From contig PCAH01000014.1 of assembly GCA_002730485.1 (NCBI GenBank), positions 1 through 15,277 on the forward strand: 15,277 bases of DNA, written 5' to 3'. Source of the DNA: Dehalococcoidia bacterium. Its GTDB lineage: Bacteria; Chloroflexota; Dehalococcoidia; UBA3495. The position numbers and the translations under genes were made by a program. Positions 5,286 to 11,749 of the stretch are shown here, in pieces (the first letter of the stretch is position 1; each line of letters starts with the position of its first letter). The notes beneath the pieces were generated by a model that was given only the letters and a program-made list of their open reading frames with translations, did no database searches and was not told the DNA's origin.

Positions 5286-6857
5286 ATGTCCGCAACATAT
5301 CAGACAGTGACTTTGGATACCAGCCAAGTGGAGATGCCCGTGCACGAGCCGCTTGCTGCCGTTGACGCCCTTGATCTTGTCCTGCAGATCAAGGAAACTT
5401 GGAACCTGAACAAGCTTTTCCGCTACTACCGCGTGCAGCACCAGAACCAGACGGAGGAGCAGGGCCTTGACCACAACGCAAACATCGGACAGCTGGCCGT
5501 TTCCTGCGTTGACAAGGAGATCGCGGAGACGCACCTGCGCGCTCTGGTCGGCGAGCTTCTGCTGGCAAGTCGGCAGGGTACGTCCCTTCCGGATCAGGGT
5601 TCGCCTGACTCCACGACTCAGGCGAGCACCGCCACCTCGTCTTCGAGCCGTGGTGACTGGAAGGTCGGGCTTGGTCTGGACGATTTGTACGGCACCGGAG
5701 TCGCCGCGGGGACCACGGCCGCTGCCGATACCCAGATTAACAGCGGTTCTGCAACCACTACCGACGACTCGGGCGCCGTAGACAACACCGCAAAGCAGTC
5801 GCAGACGTTCGCCGATACCGTAGAGACAACGGCGGCCTACGATCTCGTTGATGCCCTTGCCTTGGGTATCGCCTTTGCGTGGACGCAGGCGGGTTCCCCT
5901 AAGACCAACGCAGCGGACCGTCTCACATGCTTCCGTCAGGCGCAGGCCTTCCGCGCTCAGATCGCGGACGAGCAGATCACACACGACGTACAGGTGTTCG
6001 CTAACCAGACCACGCCACAGGATAATACGGCTGTTACCGGATTCCGCGCCGGTGCGACTGAGGCAGGCCGCTCCGCGCTCCTCTCCGCGCTCGATAACAT
6101 GATCTACGAGGACGATTCCGGTGACGCCGTTACCGACACCACTTCGTCCGACTTCCACAACGTCGCCAACAGCCAGAAGGTAGACCTTGTCTCGCAGGGC
6201 GCAGGATGGTTGAGCTTCCTTGCGGCTCGTATCGTCGCGCATTCGATGCGCGAGAGCATGAGCAACCTCGCGGAGCGCCGTATGGTGGTGTTCGGGGGCA
6301 GCGACTCCGGTGCGCCGGGTATGGTCAATGCCGTATCGACGTCGAATATCACTGAGATTACCGACTTTGACACCAACGTCAATGTAGCCGGCGCAGAGGA
6401 GCTCTCGGAGCAGGACAACATGACGGATCGCTTCGCATCAGGTGCATCAGCCACACACGCGGCTGCCACGAGCACCGCTGCGGCATTGAAGTACATCGAT
6501 GCCAACCCGGGCACTGGCGCGGCCGCGCAAATTTCTCGCATATCGTGTACCGTGGGTGAAAGCTCCGCTAATGGTGTCACCGATGGGCATGAGTACTCCT
6601 CGAATGACGCGCCCCCCGCGACATACGCGGGGGACGAGGTGCGCATGATGCCCGCGCTCCAGAGCGGCGACAACATCTGCCTCGCCTTCACCTTCCGTGT
6701 CACGAACTCGGCCACGAATGCGAACACGTACTCGGCCAAGGTCGGTATACTGCTCACGCAGGGTGCTAAGGGTGCGTTCAATGTCGATTCCTCCACGGGC
6801 GTCGCTGAAATGGCGGCGGTGCCGACGGGTGATGCGTTCTACAATGATACCGCCTAA
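5286..6857 (+). CDS. Large Ala/Thr/Ser/Asp-rich probable virion structural protein, unrecognised
   Basis: The protein is 523 residues long. Residues 1-98 look helical (VDALDLVLQIKETWNLNKLF, then DKEIAETHLRALVGELLLAS). Residues 99-180 are a low-complexity Ser/Thr/Gly/Ala/Asp linker. Residues 183-335 are mixed, with long helices (DRLTCFRQAQAFRAQIADEQ; GWLSFLAARIVAHSMRESMS). Residues about 410-495 are strand-rich and end in GDNICLAFTFRVTN and YSAKVGILLTQG, like a beta-sandwich. It has only a few cysteines, no signal peptide and no membrane segment. Codons are strongly GC-ending, and the A/C-rich leader suggests high expression. These traits fit an abundant capsid or internal virion protein, but it does not match the double-jelly-roll major capsid protein in any motif I know. 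Its stop codon overlaps that of the converging 6854 gene. Confidence 0.6.
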   Translation: MSATYQTVTLDTSQVEMPVHEPLAAVDALDLVLQIKETWNLNKLFRYYRVQHQNQTEEQGLDHNANIGQLAVSCVDKEIAETHLRALVGELLLASRQGTSLPDQGSPDSTTQASTATSSSSRGDWKVGLGLDDLYGTGVAAGTTAAADTQINSGSATTTDDSGAVDNTAKQSQTFADTVETTAAYDLVDALALGIAFAWTQAGSPKTNAADRLTCFRQAQAFRAQIADEQITHDVQVFANQTTPQDNTAVTGFRAGATEAGRSALLSALDNMIYEDDSGDAVTDTTSSDFHNVANSQKVDLVSQGAGWLSFLAARIVAHSMRESMSNLAERRMVVFGGSDSGAPGMVNAVSTSNITEITDFDTNVNVAGAEELSEQDNMTDRFASGASATHAAATSTAAALKYIDANPGTGAAAQISRISCTVGESSANGVTDGHEYSSNDAPPATYAGDEVRMMPALQSGDNICLAFTFRVTNSATNANTYSAKVGILLTQGAKGAFNVDSSTGVAEMAAVPTGDAFYNDTA

Positions 6858-7159
6858 GAAGGCATGCATTCGATGGTTTCCTTCTTTACTTCCTTTACTT
6901 TTAGCGCTCCACACCAGAGCTCGAGGTCGTCGCTTATTTTTTGTTTGTAGTACGGTACGTCCATGTCCACGGGATCGCCGCCTAAGAATGCACTCATCTG
7001 TTTGTGGTTGATAAGCGTCGCATCGAAGCTCTTCTTGAACGAATCGCCGTATTGCTTGCCGATTGTTTGCGCGATCTCTATGTTTCGCTCCTCCTGCTGC
7101 TTCTCGGATACGGCAACTTCGGGCGATTTTTCGTTTTTATTTACGTCCGCGGACGCCAT
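6854..7159 (-). CDS. Small charged soluble protein, unknown
   Basis: The 101-residue frame starts at 7159 after a T-rich/A-rich spacer (AATAA 6 bp upstream on its strand). The sequence is hydrophilic: an acidic, Lys/Glu-rich N-terminus (ADVNKNEKSPEVAVSEKQQE) probably disordered, then a helix around NIEIAQTIGKQYGDSFKKSF, and a C-terminal part with GDPVDMDVPYYKQKISDDLE. There is no membrane segment and only two cysteines. The helix plus terminal charged stretch could mediate protein-protein contact. No family is recognised. The 3' end shares 4 bp, including the stop codon, with the 523-residue protein gene. Confidence 0.65.
   Translation of the reverse strand: MASADVNKNEKSPEVAVSEKQQEERNIEIAQTIGKQYGDSFKKSFDATLINHKQMSAFLGGDPVDMDVPYYKQKISDDLELWCGALKVKEVKKETIECMPS
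6856..6886. terminator. Hairpin at convergent junction (AAGAAGG / CCTTCTT)
   Basis: A perfect 7-bp stem (6856-6862 with 6880-6886) with a 17-nt loop begins in the overlapping stop codons of two converging genes. It is a candidate 3'-end signal for the plus-strand transcript. Confidence 0.25.
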
Positions 7160-7192
7160 TTTTTTTTATTCAGACGATACGGAAAAAAAAGC
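7160..7192. promoter_or_regulatory. Compact bidirectional promoter, T-tract / A-tract mirror
   Basis: Only 33 bp separate two divergent ATGs. The spacer has a T8 tract next to the minus-strand start and an A8 tract two bases from the plus-strand start, so each gene sees an A8 tract just upstream of its ATG. This symmetry suggests one shared, minimal promoter. Confidence 0.5.
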
Positions 7193-7318
7193 ATGCCGCC
7201 TTCAGATAAAACGAAGCTCGTCTTCAAGGCAGCCGATGGCCCGGCGACGGCGCGACTGCGCGAAATTCTTCGCGACGCCGAGCGGAAACCCGCCCCTAGC
7301 AAGCGGCGCAGGCCTTGA
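7193..7318 (+). CDS. Very small basic protein (41 aa), unknown
   Basis: ATG 7193 follows an A8 tract and gives a 41-residue protein beginning MPPSDKTKLVFKAADGPATA and ending in the strongly basic KPAPSKRRRP. The middle (ATARLREILRDAE) is likely one amphipathic helix. The upstream reading frame is open but would run through the opposite gene. The tail could bind nucleic acid or act as a nuclear targeting signal. Support is the promoter-like spacer and a tidy fit between neighbours; it overlaps the converging PAP2-like gene by 23 bp. Given its size, coding status remains uncertain. Confidence 0.5.
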   Translation: MPPSDKTKLVFKAADGPATARLREILRDAERKPAPSKRRRP

Positions 7319-7814
7319 GGAGTTCGGTAACGACCACAGAGACCACGACGTCGGACGTGTAGTGTTCCCGGGACAGCGTGGATACCGCGGCGCCCGTCGC
7401 CGCGAGGGCGTAGGTCACCGGGCACCGGGCGAAGGAAAACAGCACCAACGTGTGGCCGCTGAACATCAGGTCCCGCCCCGCCCAGATAGACTCGCGCACG
7501 ACCGGTGGGGGGTAGTCGGTGAGCGAGAGGGTGAGCGCGCGCAGGGAGAATGCCTTCGTCTGTAGGCCGATCACAGCCATGCCCTGCTGGGTCGTGACGA
7601 CGCCCATCCACCACTGGATAAGGAAAAGCATGGCCTGACAGAATATGGCGTTGTCCACGAGGGTATGGTCCCACAGAGAACATCGAGAATGGACGATGTC
7701 GTACAAGGGCGCGGACCTACGGACAAAGTCCGACCGCCGGTCGCACACGCGTTTTGCCCAGACATTGGCAGCGACGGCGCTAACCCACAAAAAGACGAGC
7801 TCTGTTTGGTTCAT
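7296..7814 (-). CDS. PAP2-fold / sphingomyelin-synthase-like membrane enzyme
   Basis: This 172-residue membrane protein carries the two C-terminal signatures of sphingomyelin/ceramide-phosphoethanolamine synthases and related PAP2_C proteins: RDLMFSGHTLVLF (114-126; His121) and REHYTSDVVVSVVVTEL (149-165; His151 and Asp155). In known enzymes these form the His-His-Asp triad that transfers a phospho-headgroup from phosphatidylcholine or phosphatidylethanolamine to ceramide, or that hydrolyses lipid phosphates. Hydrophobic segments fall near 5-20, 57-73 (IFCQAMLFLIQWWMGVV), 121-143 and 153-168. It is shorter than cellular sphingomyelin synthases (over 300 residues), lacking the long N-terminal part, so a minimal PAP2-type lipid phosphatase is the alternative. 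It is divergent from the anchored 7881 gene over 66 bp. The motif evidence is strong; the exact reaction is open. Confidence 0.75.
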   Translation of the reverse strand: MNQTELVFLWVSAVAANVWAKRVCDRRSDFVRRSAPLYDIVHSRCSLWDHTLVDNAIFCQAMLFLIQWWMGVVTTQQGMAVIGLQTKAFSLRALTLSLTDYPPPVVRESIWAGRDLMFSGHTLVLFSFARCPVTYALAATGAAVSTLSREHYTSDVVVSVVVTELLKACAAC

Positions 7815-7880
7815 CGTTTTCTACCGTTTTCCTGTGTACGAACCCACCCGCCACTTTCGACTTTTCAGAATAACAGGAAA
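7815..7880. promoter_or_regulatory. Divergent promoter spacer
   Basis: This 66-bp spacer holds AATAA at 7869-7873, seven bases before ATG 7881, and a T-rich stretch beside the minus-strand start (CGTTTTCTACCGTTTTC). It must serve both the PAP2-like gene and the anchored protein. Confidence 0.35.
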
Positions 7881-8312
7881 ATGTGGGTTGCTGGTCCGCT
7901 GCTGCTCGCTGCGTGCTTCTACCTCCTATGGCGCGCTTTCACCGTTGTACCCCCGGACCCACACGCACAGCCATTCGAGGAAGAACTGCGCCGACGTATT
8001 GGTAAGGGAGGAGTCACGATTGTGCGGTGCACCGGAAAATGGGACTTGGTGCCGCCTATCGTAAAGGAATGGCTCATCCACATGCTCAACGTGTTTGCCA
8101 TTCGCGTCCAAGACGAAATCAGCAATAAAGACAAAATCGAGGAAATCGCTCGCGGCACGGTGAAAGTCTCTTACCGCTCGTCTTACCGGGGTGTTCAGCT
8201 TCGTAATGTGTCGCTGGTCGGTACGGAGAATGATCTAACGCGCGCCTACGATGCAGTATCAAAGTCAGAAGAACCGTTGCGCACTTGGATCACGCACATG
8301 GAATACAGTTGA
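7881..8312 (+). CDS. N-terminally membrane-anchored protein, unknown
   Basis: ATG 7881 gives 143 residues. Residues 1-20 (MWVAGPLLLAACFYLLWRAF) are a signal-anchor or signal peptide. The rest is a soluble alpha/beta-looking domain: helix FEEELRRRIGKGG, strand VTIVRCTG, helix PPIVKEWLIHMLNVFAI, charged EISNKDKIEEIARGT, then strands KVSYRSSYRGVQLRNVSLVG. It has one cysteine outside the anchor. I do not recognise the family. It is divergent from the PAP2-like lipid enzyme, so both may act at the same membrane; that is inference. AATAA seven bases upstream supports this start over an in-frame one at 7665. Confidence 0.68.
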   Translation: MWVAGPLLLAACFYLLWRAFTVVPPDPHAQPFEEELRRRIGKGGVTIVRCTGKWDLVPPIVKEWLIHMLNVFAIRVQDEISNKDKIEEIARGTVKVSYRSSYRGVQLRNVSLVGTENDLTRAYDAVSKSEEPLRTWITHMEYS

Positions 8313-8480
8313 AGAAATTCGGCAACACTCGCTGCCTACACGAGGTCACGGCGCGCCACAAAATAGGCCATACGATCACACTAATCGACAAACCCGTAAG
8401 AGGACCAAAGAGGTCCATGATTGAAACAAAAAAATCATCTTTGCTTTTTTTTTCAGTCAACCAATAACGCGATAGCAACG
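8313..8480. promoter_or_regulatory. 168-bp non-coding spacer with tandem hairpins before the GST gene
   Basis: No credible gene lies here. Two hairpins follow one another: GGACC-AAAGA-GGTCC (8402-8416) and ATGATT-GAAACAAAAA-AATCAT (8417-8438). A T9 tract and AATAA (8463-8467) follow, 13 bp before ATG 8481. The likely content is the 3'-end signal of the 7881 gene, then the GST promoter. Confidence 0.4.
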
Positions 8481-9161
8481 ATGCCACCACCGATCGTGTA
8501 CGGTATGGGCCTCTCCGCGGGAACCCGCCTCGCCCTGTGGACTGCGGATTTGTGCAACGTGCAAGTAGAGTTCAAGAATGTGAATCTATGGAAGAAGGAG
8601 CACATGACAGACGTCTTCGTCGAGCTGACTGCGGGGCGCCACTGTATCCCCGCGCTGGAGCACGATGCGGGCGGGCACCGTTTGCGCATTACCGAATCCC
8701 GCGCGATCGCGCGCTACATGACGATGGTCGGCGACGGCACTGTGGTCGGTCGCCTGAACGTCCCTGCGCAGCAGGCGGTACTGGACCAGCTCGTGGACTA
8801 CGACGCGACGTGCCTTTATCCTCGCGTCGCGGACGCGACCTACTTTCGCCTGTACGACATGAAGAGCGAGCCGACCGCGGAGGAATTCGACAAAGTGCGC
8901 ACGAGCCTTACCTTCCTCGCAAAGATGCTGGGAGCCGAAACGTTCATGGTCGCCGGCAGATGCACTGTGGCGGATCTGGTCCTGTCCAACACCCTCGGTA
9001 TGCTTGTCGTCGTTCCGGAAATCGACATAGAGCGGGAGTTTCCTGCCCTGTGGCGGTGGAACGACCGGCTGAAAAAGCGACCCACGACTGATTCCGGCGC
9101 CTACCAAGCCGCAAAGGCGTCGCTCGCGGAGCACATTGCGGCAAAGCAGAACGCGGAATGA
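8481..9161 (+). CDS. Glutathione S-transferase-like protein
   Basis: The 226-residue protein has the two-domain GST layout. The thioredoxin-like part has an N-terminal strand and helix with SAGTRLALW (12-20), a position that holds the catalytic Ser or Tyr in many classes. The cis-proline site is GRHCIPALE (52-60). The glutathione gamma-glutamyl site is ITESRAIARYM (70-80), the hallmark ESxAI. The helical C-terminal domain contains FMVAGRCTVADLVLSN (155-170), matching the AGdxxTxADl N-capping box, and FPALWRWNDRLKKRP (187-201). The length fits cytosolic GSTs. ATG 8481 fits the domain start and the promoter spacer; an upstream in-frame ATG at 8421 lies in the hairpin region. It could detoxify or regulate redox, or be a non-catalytic GST-fold adaptor. 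Such genes are uncommon in large DNA viruses, so host acquisition is likely. Confidence 0.88.
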   Translation: MPPPIVYGMGLSAGTRLALWTADLCNVQVEFKNVNLWKKEHMTDVFVELTAGRHCIPALEHDAGGHRLRITESRAIARYMTMVGDGTVVGRLNVPAQQAVLDQLVDYDATCLYPRVADATYFRLYDMKSEPTAEEFDKVRTSLTFLAKMLGAETFMVAGRCTVADLVLSNTLGMLVVVPEIDIEREFPALWRWNDRLKKRPTTDSGAYQAAKASLAEHIAAKQNAE

Positions 9162-9180
9162 TTCAAGGAAGACGAATCAT
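9158..9180. terminator. Hairpin at convergent junction (ATGATTC / GAATCAT)
   Basis: A perfect 7-bp stem (9158-9164 with 9174-9180) and 9-nt loop spans both stop codons of the converging GST gene and the 9163 gene. The stem repeats the ATGATT/AATCAT stem found upstream of the GST gene at 8417-8438. Confidence 0.35.
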
Positions 9181-9522
9181 CGTTCTGGTCGGAACTGTCT
9201 GCGGTAGGGGCTTCGGGGGGGCGCAGTGTCGCTTCCGCTGGGCTGCTGCGGTCTTGTGGATTCGAGCACAGGCAGGGGTGTCCTTCCCGATCATTTTCAG
9301 CGCGACCATGTACCCCTCCGCCTCCCCCGCCCACGCCGCCCCGCGGCGGGAAGTCGTCTTCTCACGTCGAGCTTTTTCGCATAGTTTCTGGGCCCGCTCC
9401 TCGACTTTCCGGACACGGTCCTCGTGGATCGCGAAGGCCGTCTCTGTTGTGCCACACCGCGAGACGACCGAACCGATCAGAACGAATAGGAAGATAACAA
9501 CAGCGCTGGCAATGACGAACAT
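9163..9522 (-). CDS. N-terminally anchored coiled-coil protein, unknown
   Basis: The start at 9522 gives 119 residues: a transmembrane signal-anchor (VIASAVVIFLFVLIGSVVS), then a charged helix likely to form a coiled coil (HEDRVRKVEERAQKLCEKAR) and a basic, proline-rich tail (PPKPLPQTVPTRT). Five cysteines are dispersed. The frame stays open upstream to 9744, but this would overlap the VWA gene on the same strand. No family is recognised. It lies 34 bp downstream of the VWA gene on the same strand and ends 1 bp from the stop of the GST gene. A small virion membrane protein is plausible. Confidence 0.65.
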   Translation of the reverse strand: MFVIASAVVIFLFVLIGSVVSRCGTTETAFAIHEDRVRKVEERAQKLCEKARREKTTSRRGAAWAGEAEGYMVALKMIGKDTPACARIHKTAAAQRKRHCAPPKPLPQTVPTRTMIRLP

Positions 9523-9556
9523 CTTCCTTTTACTTAACACGATGCTAAAAAATACG

Positions 9557-10753
9557 CTAGGCCATGCTGTACCCGTAGGTGGACGAGGTGTAGGAAGAGC
9601 ACCCGCCCGATACCCGCGCCGCGCTCGTATGTGCTGTGACAGCACCGAGGTCCGCCTCAGTGACCCCGTCCAGTTGACAGGATGCATCCTCGGCTCTTCT
9701 GCAGCGTGCCATGAAAGCGCGGAACATGTCGGCGTCCCCTTCACCCACCTTCATATGATTGGCTCCTTTCTCGGACGCATTCGCGACACGGATCCCCTCG
9801 GCGCATATTCTACCGATGGCAGAGGCGGGGGCACCGGACACTAGGCCGTCACGAAGACGCCGCAGCAGAGTGGGGATTCTGGCGTTCTCGTGAACGATTC
9901 GGACGTTTTGGTCGTCGGTGTACACGGATGTGTCCACATCCCTCACCTTCCCGGTTTCGTCCCACACTTCTGCCCCTGCGTCCCGTCTGGCCACCCGAAA
10001 CGGAAGTTCGACGGTCGCCCCGGGGTAGAGCGTGAGCGGCGATCCTGAAAAGGTGCCGTCCTTTGGTGACGCGAAGCGAATGTGCACCCCTTTCATCGCT
10101 GGGCGGGCACATGCTTGGGTGACGACGTCGTGCAGGTTCGCAGCGAGGAATTCGCCGTCGGTGCAGAGGTGGAATGGGGCGTTGTCCAGATTCGCACATA
10201 TCGAAGACAGCAGGGTCGTTTCGGTGCTGCAACCGTTGTCCTCGAGTGCACACACCACCATAGGTACACCGCACGTGTACTTCGCGGCGATGTCCACAGC
10301 GGAGCGGCTGCCCGCCGTGACCTTTCCGTCGGTAAACATCCACGTCACTGCGGAAGAACCGCTGGCGGGTGGGCTGTCTTCCCAGCAGCCCGTCACCGTA
10401 GTCATCGCGTCTTCGAAATTCGTCATGCCTGAGCATGATATGTTCTCGATGATGGCGCGGAGGACACTGCGATCTGTGAAGTCGTTCAGCAACGCATCGT
10501 GAATCAACTGCGCCTCTTTCGCGTACGTCACCACGCGCACCCGGCTACCGTCTGGCAGTGACGCGAGGCAGTTTGATGCCTTGAAGCGGTCCCACCTCCC
10601 GTCTTTGTTCATGCTGCTGGAAGTATCGATGACGACTGCGATATCGAGAGGCATGGGGGGCGCCGGTGTATCTTCGGTCGAAAGCCGCAGCGATCGCATC
10701 CCCGTCGATGGGATACCGGTGAGCGCAAATGTCACTCCGTTTTCTTTGGCCAT
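9557..10753 (-). CDS. von Willebrand factor A (VWA) domain protein with intact MIDAS
   Basis: In this 398-residue protein the VWA domain occupies about residues 34-215. The metal-ion-dependent adhesion site is complete: DTSSSM (43-48, DxSxS), Thr111 in SGMTNFEDA, and Asp142 in MFTDGK. Between them are the expected alternating strands and helices (DIAVVIDTS, SRVRVVTYA, SAVTWMFTDG, VPMVVCAL). The C-terminal half (from about 222) resembles the strand-rich part that follows VWA in inter-alpha-inhibitor or Ro60-like proteins, with GATVELPFRVARRD, and ends in a Ser/Tyr-rich tail. There is no signal peptide or membrane segment, so it is likely cytosolic or virion-internal. VWA domains with a MIDAS bind protein partners through Mg2+. 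The gene reads towards the anchored 9163 gene and is divergent from the probable SSB. The partner is unknown. Confidence 0.88.
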   Translation of the reverse strand: MAKENGVTFALTGIPSTGMRSLRLSTEDTPAPPMPLDIAVVIDTSSSMNKDGRWDRFKASNCLASLPDGSRVRVVTYAKEAQLIHDALLNDFTDRSVLRAIIENISCSGMTNFEDAMTTVTGCWEDSPPASGSSAVTWMFTDGKVTAGSRSAVDIAAKYTCGVPMVVCALEDNGCSTETTLLSSICANLDNAPFHLCTDGEFLAANLHDVVTQACARPAMKGVHIRFASPKDGTFSGSPLTLYPGATVELPFRVARRDAGAEVWDETGKVRDVDTSVYTDDQNVRIVHENARIPTLLRRLRDGLVSGAPASAIGRICAEGIRVANASEKGANHMKVGEGDADMFRAFMARCRRAEDASCQLDGVTEADLGAVTAHTSAARVSGGCSSYTSSTYGYSMA

Positions 10754-10906
10754 TTCATTCGCAAAAATACGAATGTGTCAAACTTATTATGTGTAGAAAG
10801 CTGTAGGGCAATCACGCCTTTTGCGTTTTTCAAATACCCCGGTTTTTGGATAATCGCCTGCTCGTGCACTCTTCACTGTTACCACCGCGTACCCACCACC
10901 ACAAAC
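10754..10906. promoter_or_regulatory. Divergent spacer with start-proximal hairpin and A/C-rich leader
   Basis: This 153-bp spacer has two distinct ends. Near the VWA gene is a perfect hairpin (CATTCG 10756-10761 with CGAATG 10770-10775, 8-nt loop) two bases from the start codon. Near the probable SSB, the last 30 bp are rich in C and A (CCCACCACCACAAAC) and G-poor, similar to the leader of the 5286 gene. No separate gene is supported here. Confidence 0.45.
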
Positions 10907-11650
10907 ATGGCCCTAGCCGCGTCGTACCGTGATATCCCGATGGACACCTTGCACTACAAGGACCCCCAGCAGAACCAGAGCGGCACGGGGAAAACCGCAT
11001 ACATCGACATCGACCAGAACACCCAGCGCAGCCCGGAGTTCCAGCTTGGTGAAGGGGCCCTTCGCTGCCCATTCGGCGCGCGGTACCCCCAAGGCGGCGA
11101 GGGGGGGGCGAACATGAACATCGAGCTATCCCTCGACGACCCGGAGGTCCGCCAGTTTCTCGATAGCTGGGACGACAAGAACAAGGAGTGGATCCAAACC
11201 CACCCGGACTTTCTCGGAAAGAAGAAAGTCAGTGCGGAGGCGGCCGCGGACGCGTACATCCCGCTGGTGAAGCACTCCAAGACGGATCCGGGGAAGTACG
11301 CCCCCCTCTGTAGGGTCAAAGTTAATGTGGGGAGCGAGCGCCCGTCCCAGCGCACGGAAATCTACGTCATGGACGGAACCTCTAGCTGTAGGCGGGGCAC
11401 GGCACAGGACATCACGTCGAACTGCACCGTGAAAGCGATCGTGACTGCGGGGTCGATTTTCTTCGTCAATCGCACCTTTGGTCTGACGATGAAGGCGAAG
11501 AAGATTCTCGTATACCCCTCTGACTCGAAGCGCGATGTCGGGTTCCGCTTCACGGCGGAAGAGGCTGCCGTCGGCTGCAGCGGTGAGGACGCGAAGATGG
11601 ACGAGGACGCTGGAGAAATGCGGGATGTGGATCTTGGAGACGCCATGTAA
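10907..11650 (+). CDS. Probable viral single-stranded-DNA-binding protein (T7 gp2.5-like NCLDV family)
   Basis: The 247-residue protein has features of the SSB family described in phycodnaviruses and mimiviruses: an N-terminal strand segment GKTAYIDIDQN (28-38), FQLGEGALRCPFGARY (45-60) with the conserved aPFG, ELSLDDPEVRQFLDSWDDK (73-91), a later strand block CRVKVNVG and TEIYVMDG (135-157), and ITSNCTVKAIVTAGSIFFVN (169-188). The C-terminus is strongly acidic (EDAKMDEDAGEMRDVDLGDA), as in SSBs that recruit replication proteins through an acidic tail. The role would be coating single-stranded DNA in replication and recombination. ATG 10907 (ACAAACATGG) is chosen; an in-frame upstream ATG at 10775 would add a Cys-rich, aromatic stretch foreign to the fold. 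The family is recalled from sequence pattern, not searched. Confidence 0.62.
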   Translation: MALAASYRDIPMDTLHYKDPQQNQSGTGKTAYIDIDQNTQRSPEFQLGEGALRCPFGARYPQGGEGGANMNIELSLDDPEVRQFLDSWDDKNKEWIQTHPDFLGKKKVSAEAAADAYIPLVKHSKTDPGKYAPLCRVKVNVGSERPSQRTEIYVMDGTSSCRRGTAQDITSNCTVKAIVTAGSIFFVNRTFGLTMKAKKILVYPSDSKRDVGFRFTAEEAAVGCSGEDAKMDEDAGEMRDVDLGDAM

Positions 11651-11749
11651 TGATCTGGAAGGGTTCAAAATGGTCCGTCCCGTGAAACAGTCATGGGTCT
11701 TACTACAAGCGCTCCTTTACCCCCAGTGTCCGATCAGCCAATAAAAACA

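Noticed and set aside
5274..6242. Minus-strand frame of 322 codons opposite the 523-residue protein
   Set aside because: It is Arg/Val/Gly-rich shadow sequence. The plus strand has the promoter-like leader, and its start sits right at the spacer.
5286..6857. Calling the 523-residue protein a major capsid protein
   Set aside because: No double-jelly-roll or HK97 motif could be recognised by eye. The abundance hints are compositional only, so it is left as an unrecognised probable virion protein.
8313..8480. Possible tRNA or small RNA in the spacer before the GST gene
   Set aside because: The two hairpins do not form a cloverleaf, and no T-loop consensus is present. They are better read as transcript-end or regulatory structures.
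9158..9844. Plus-strand frame of 228 codons after the GST gene
   Set aside because: It lies opposite the anchored coiled-coil protein and the end of the VWA gene, starts at the GST stop, and has low-complexity Arg/Ser/Ala sequence.
10775..10906. 44-residue N-terminal extension of the probable SSB
   Set aside because: The extra part is Cys-rich and aromatic, lies in spacer DNA, and its ATG falls inside the hairpin at the VWA start. It remains possible as a separate peptide but has no support.
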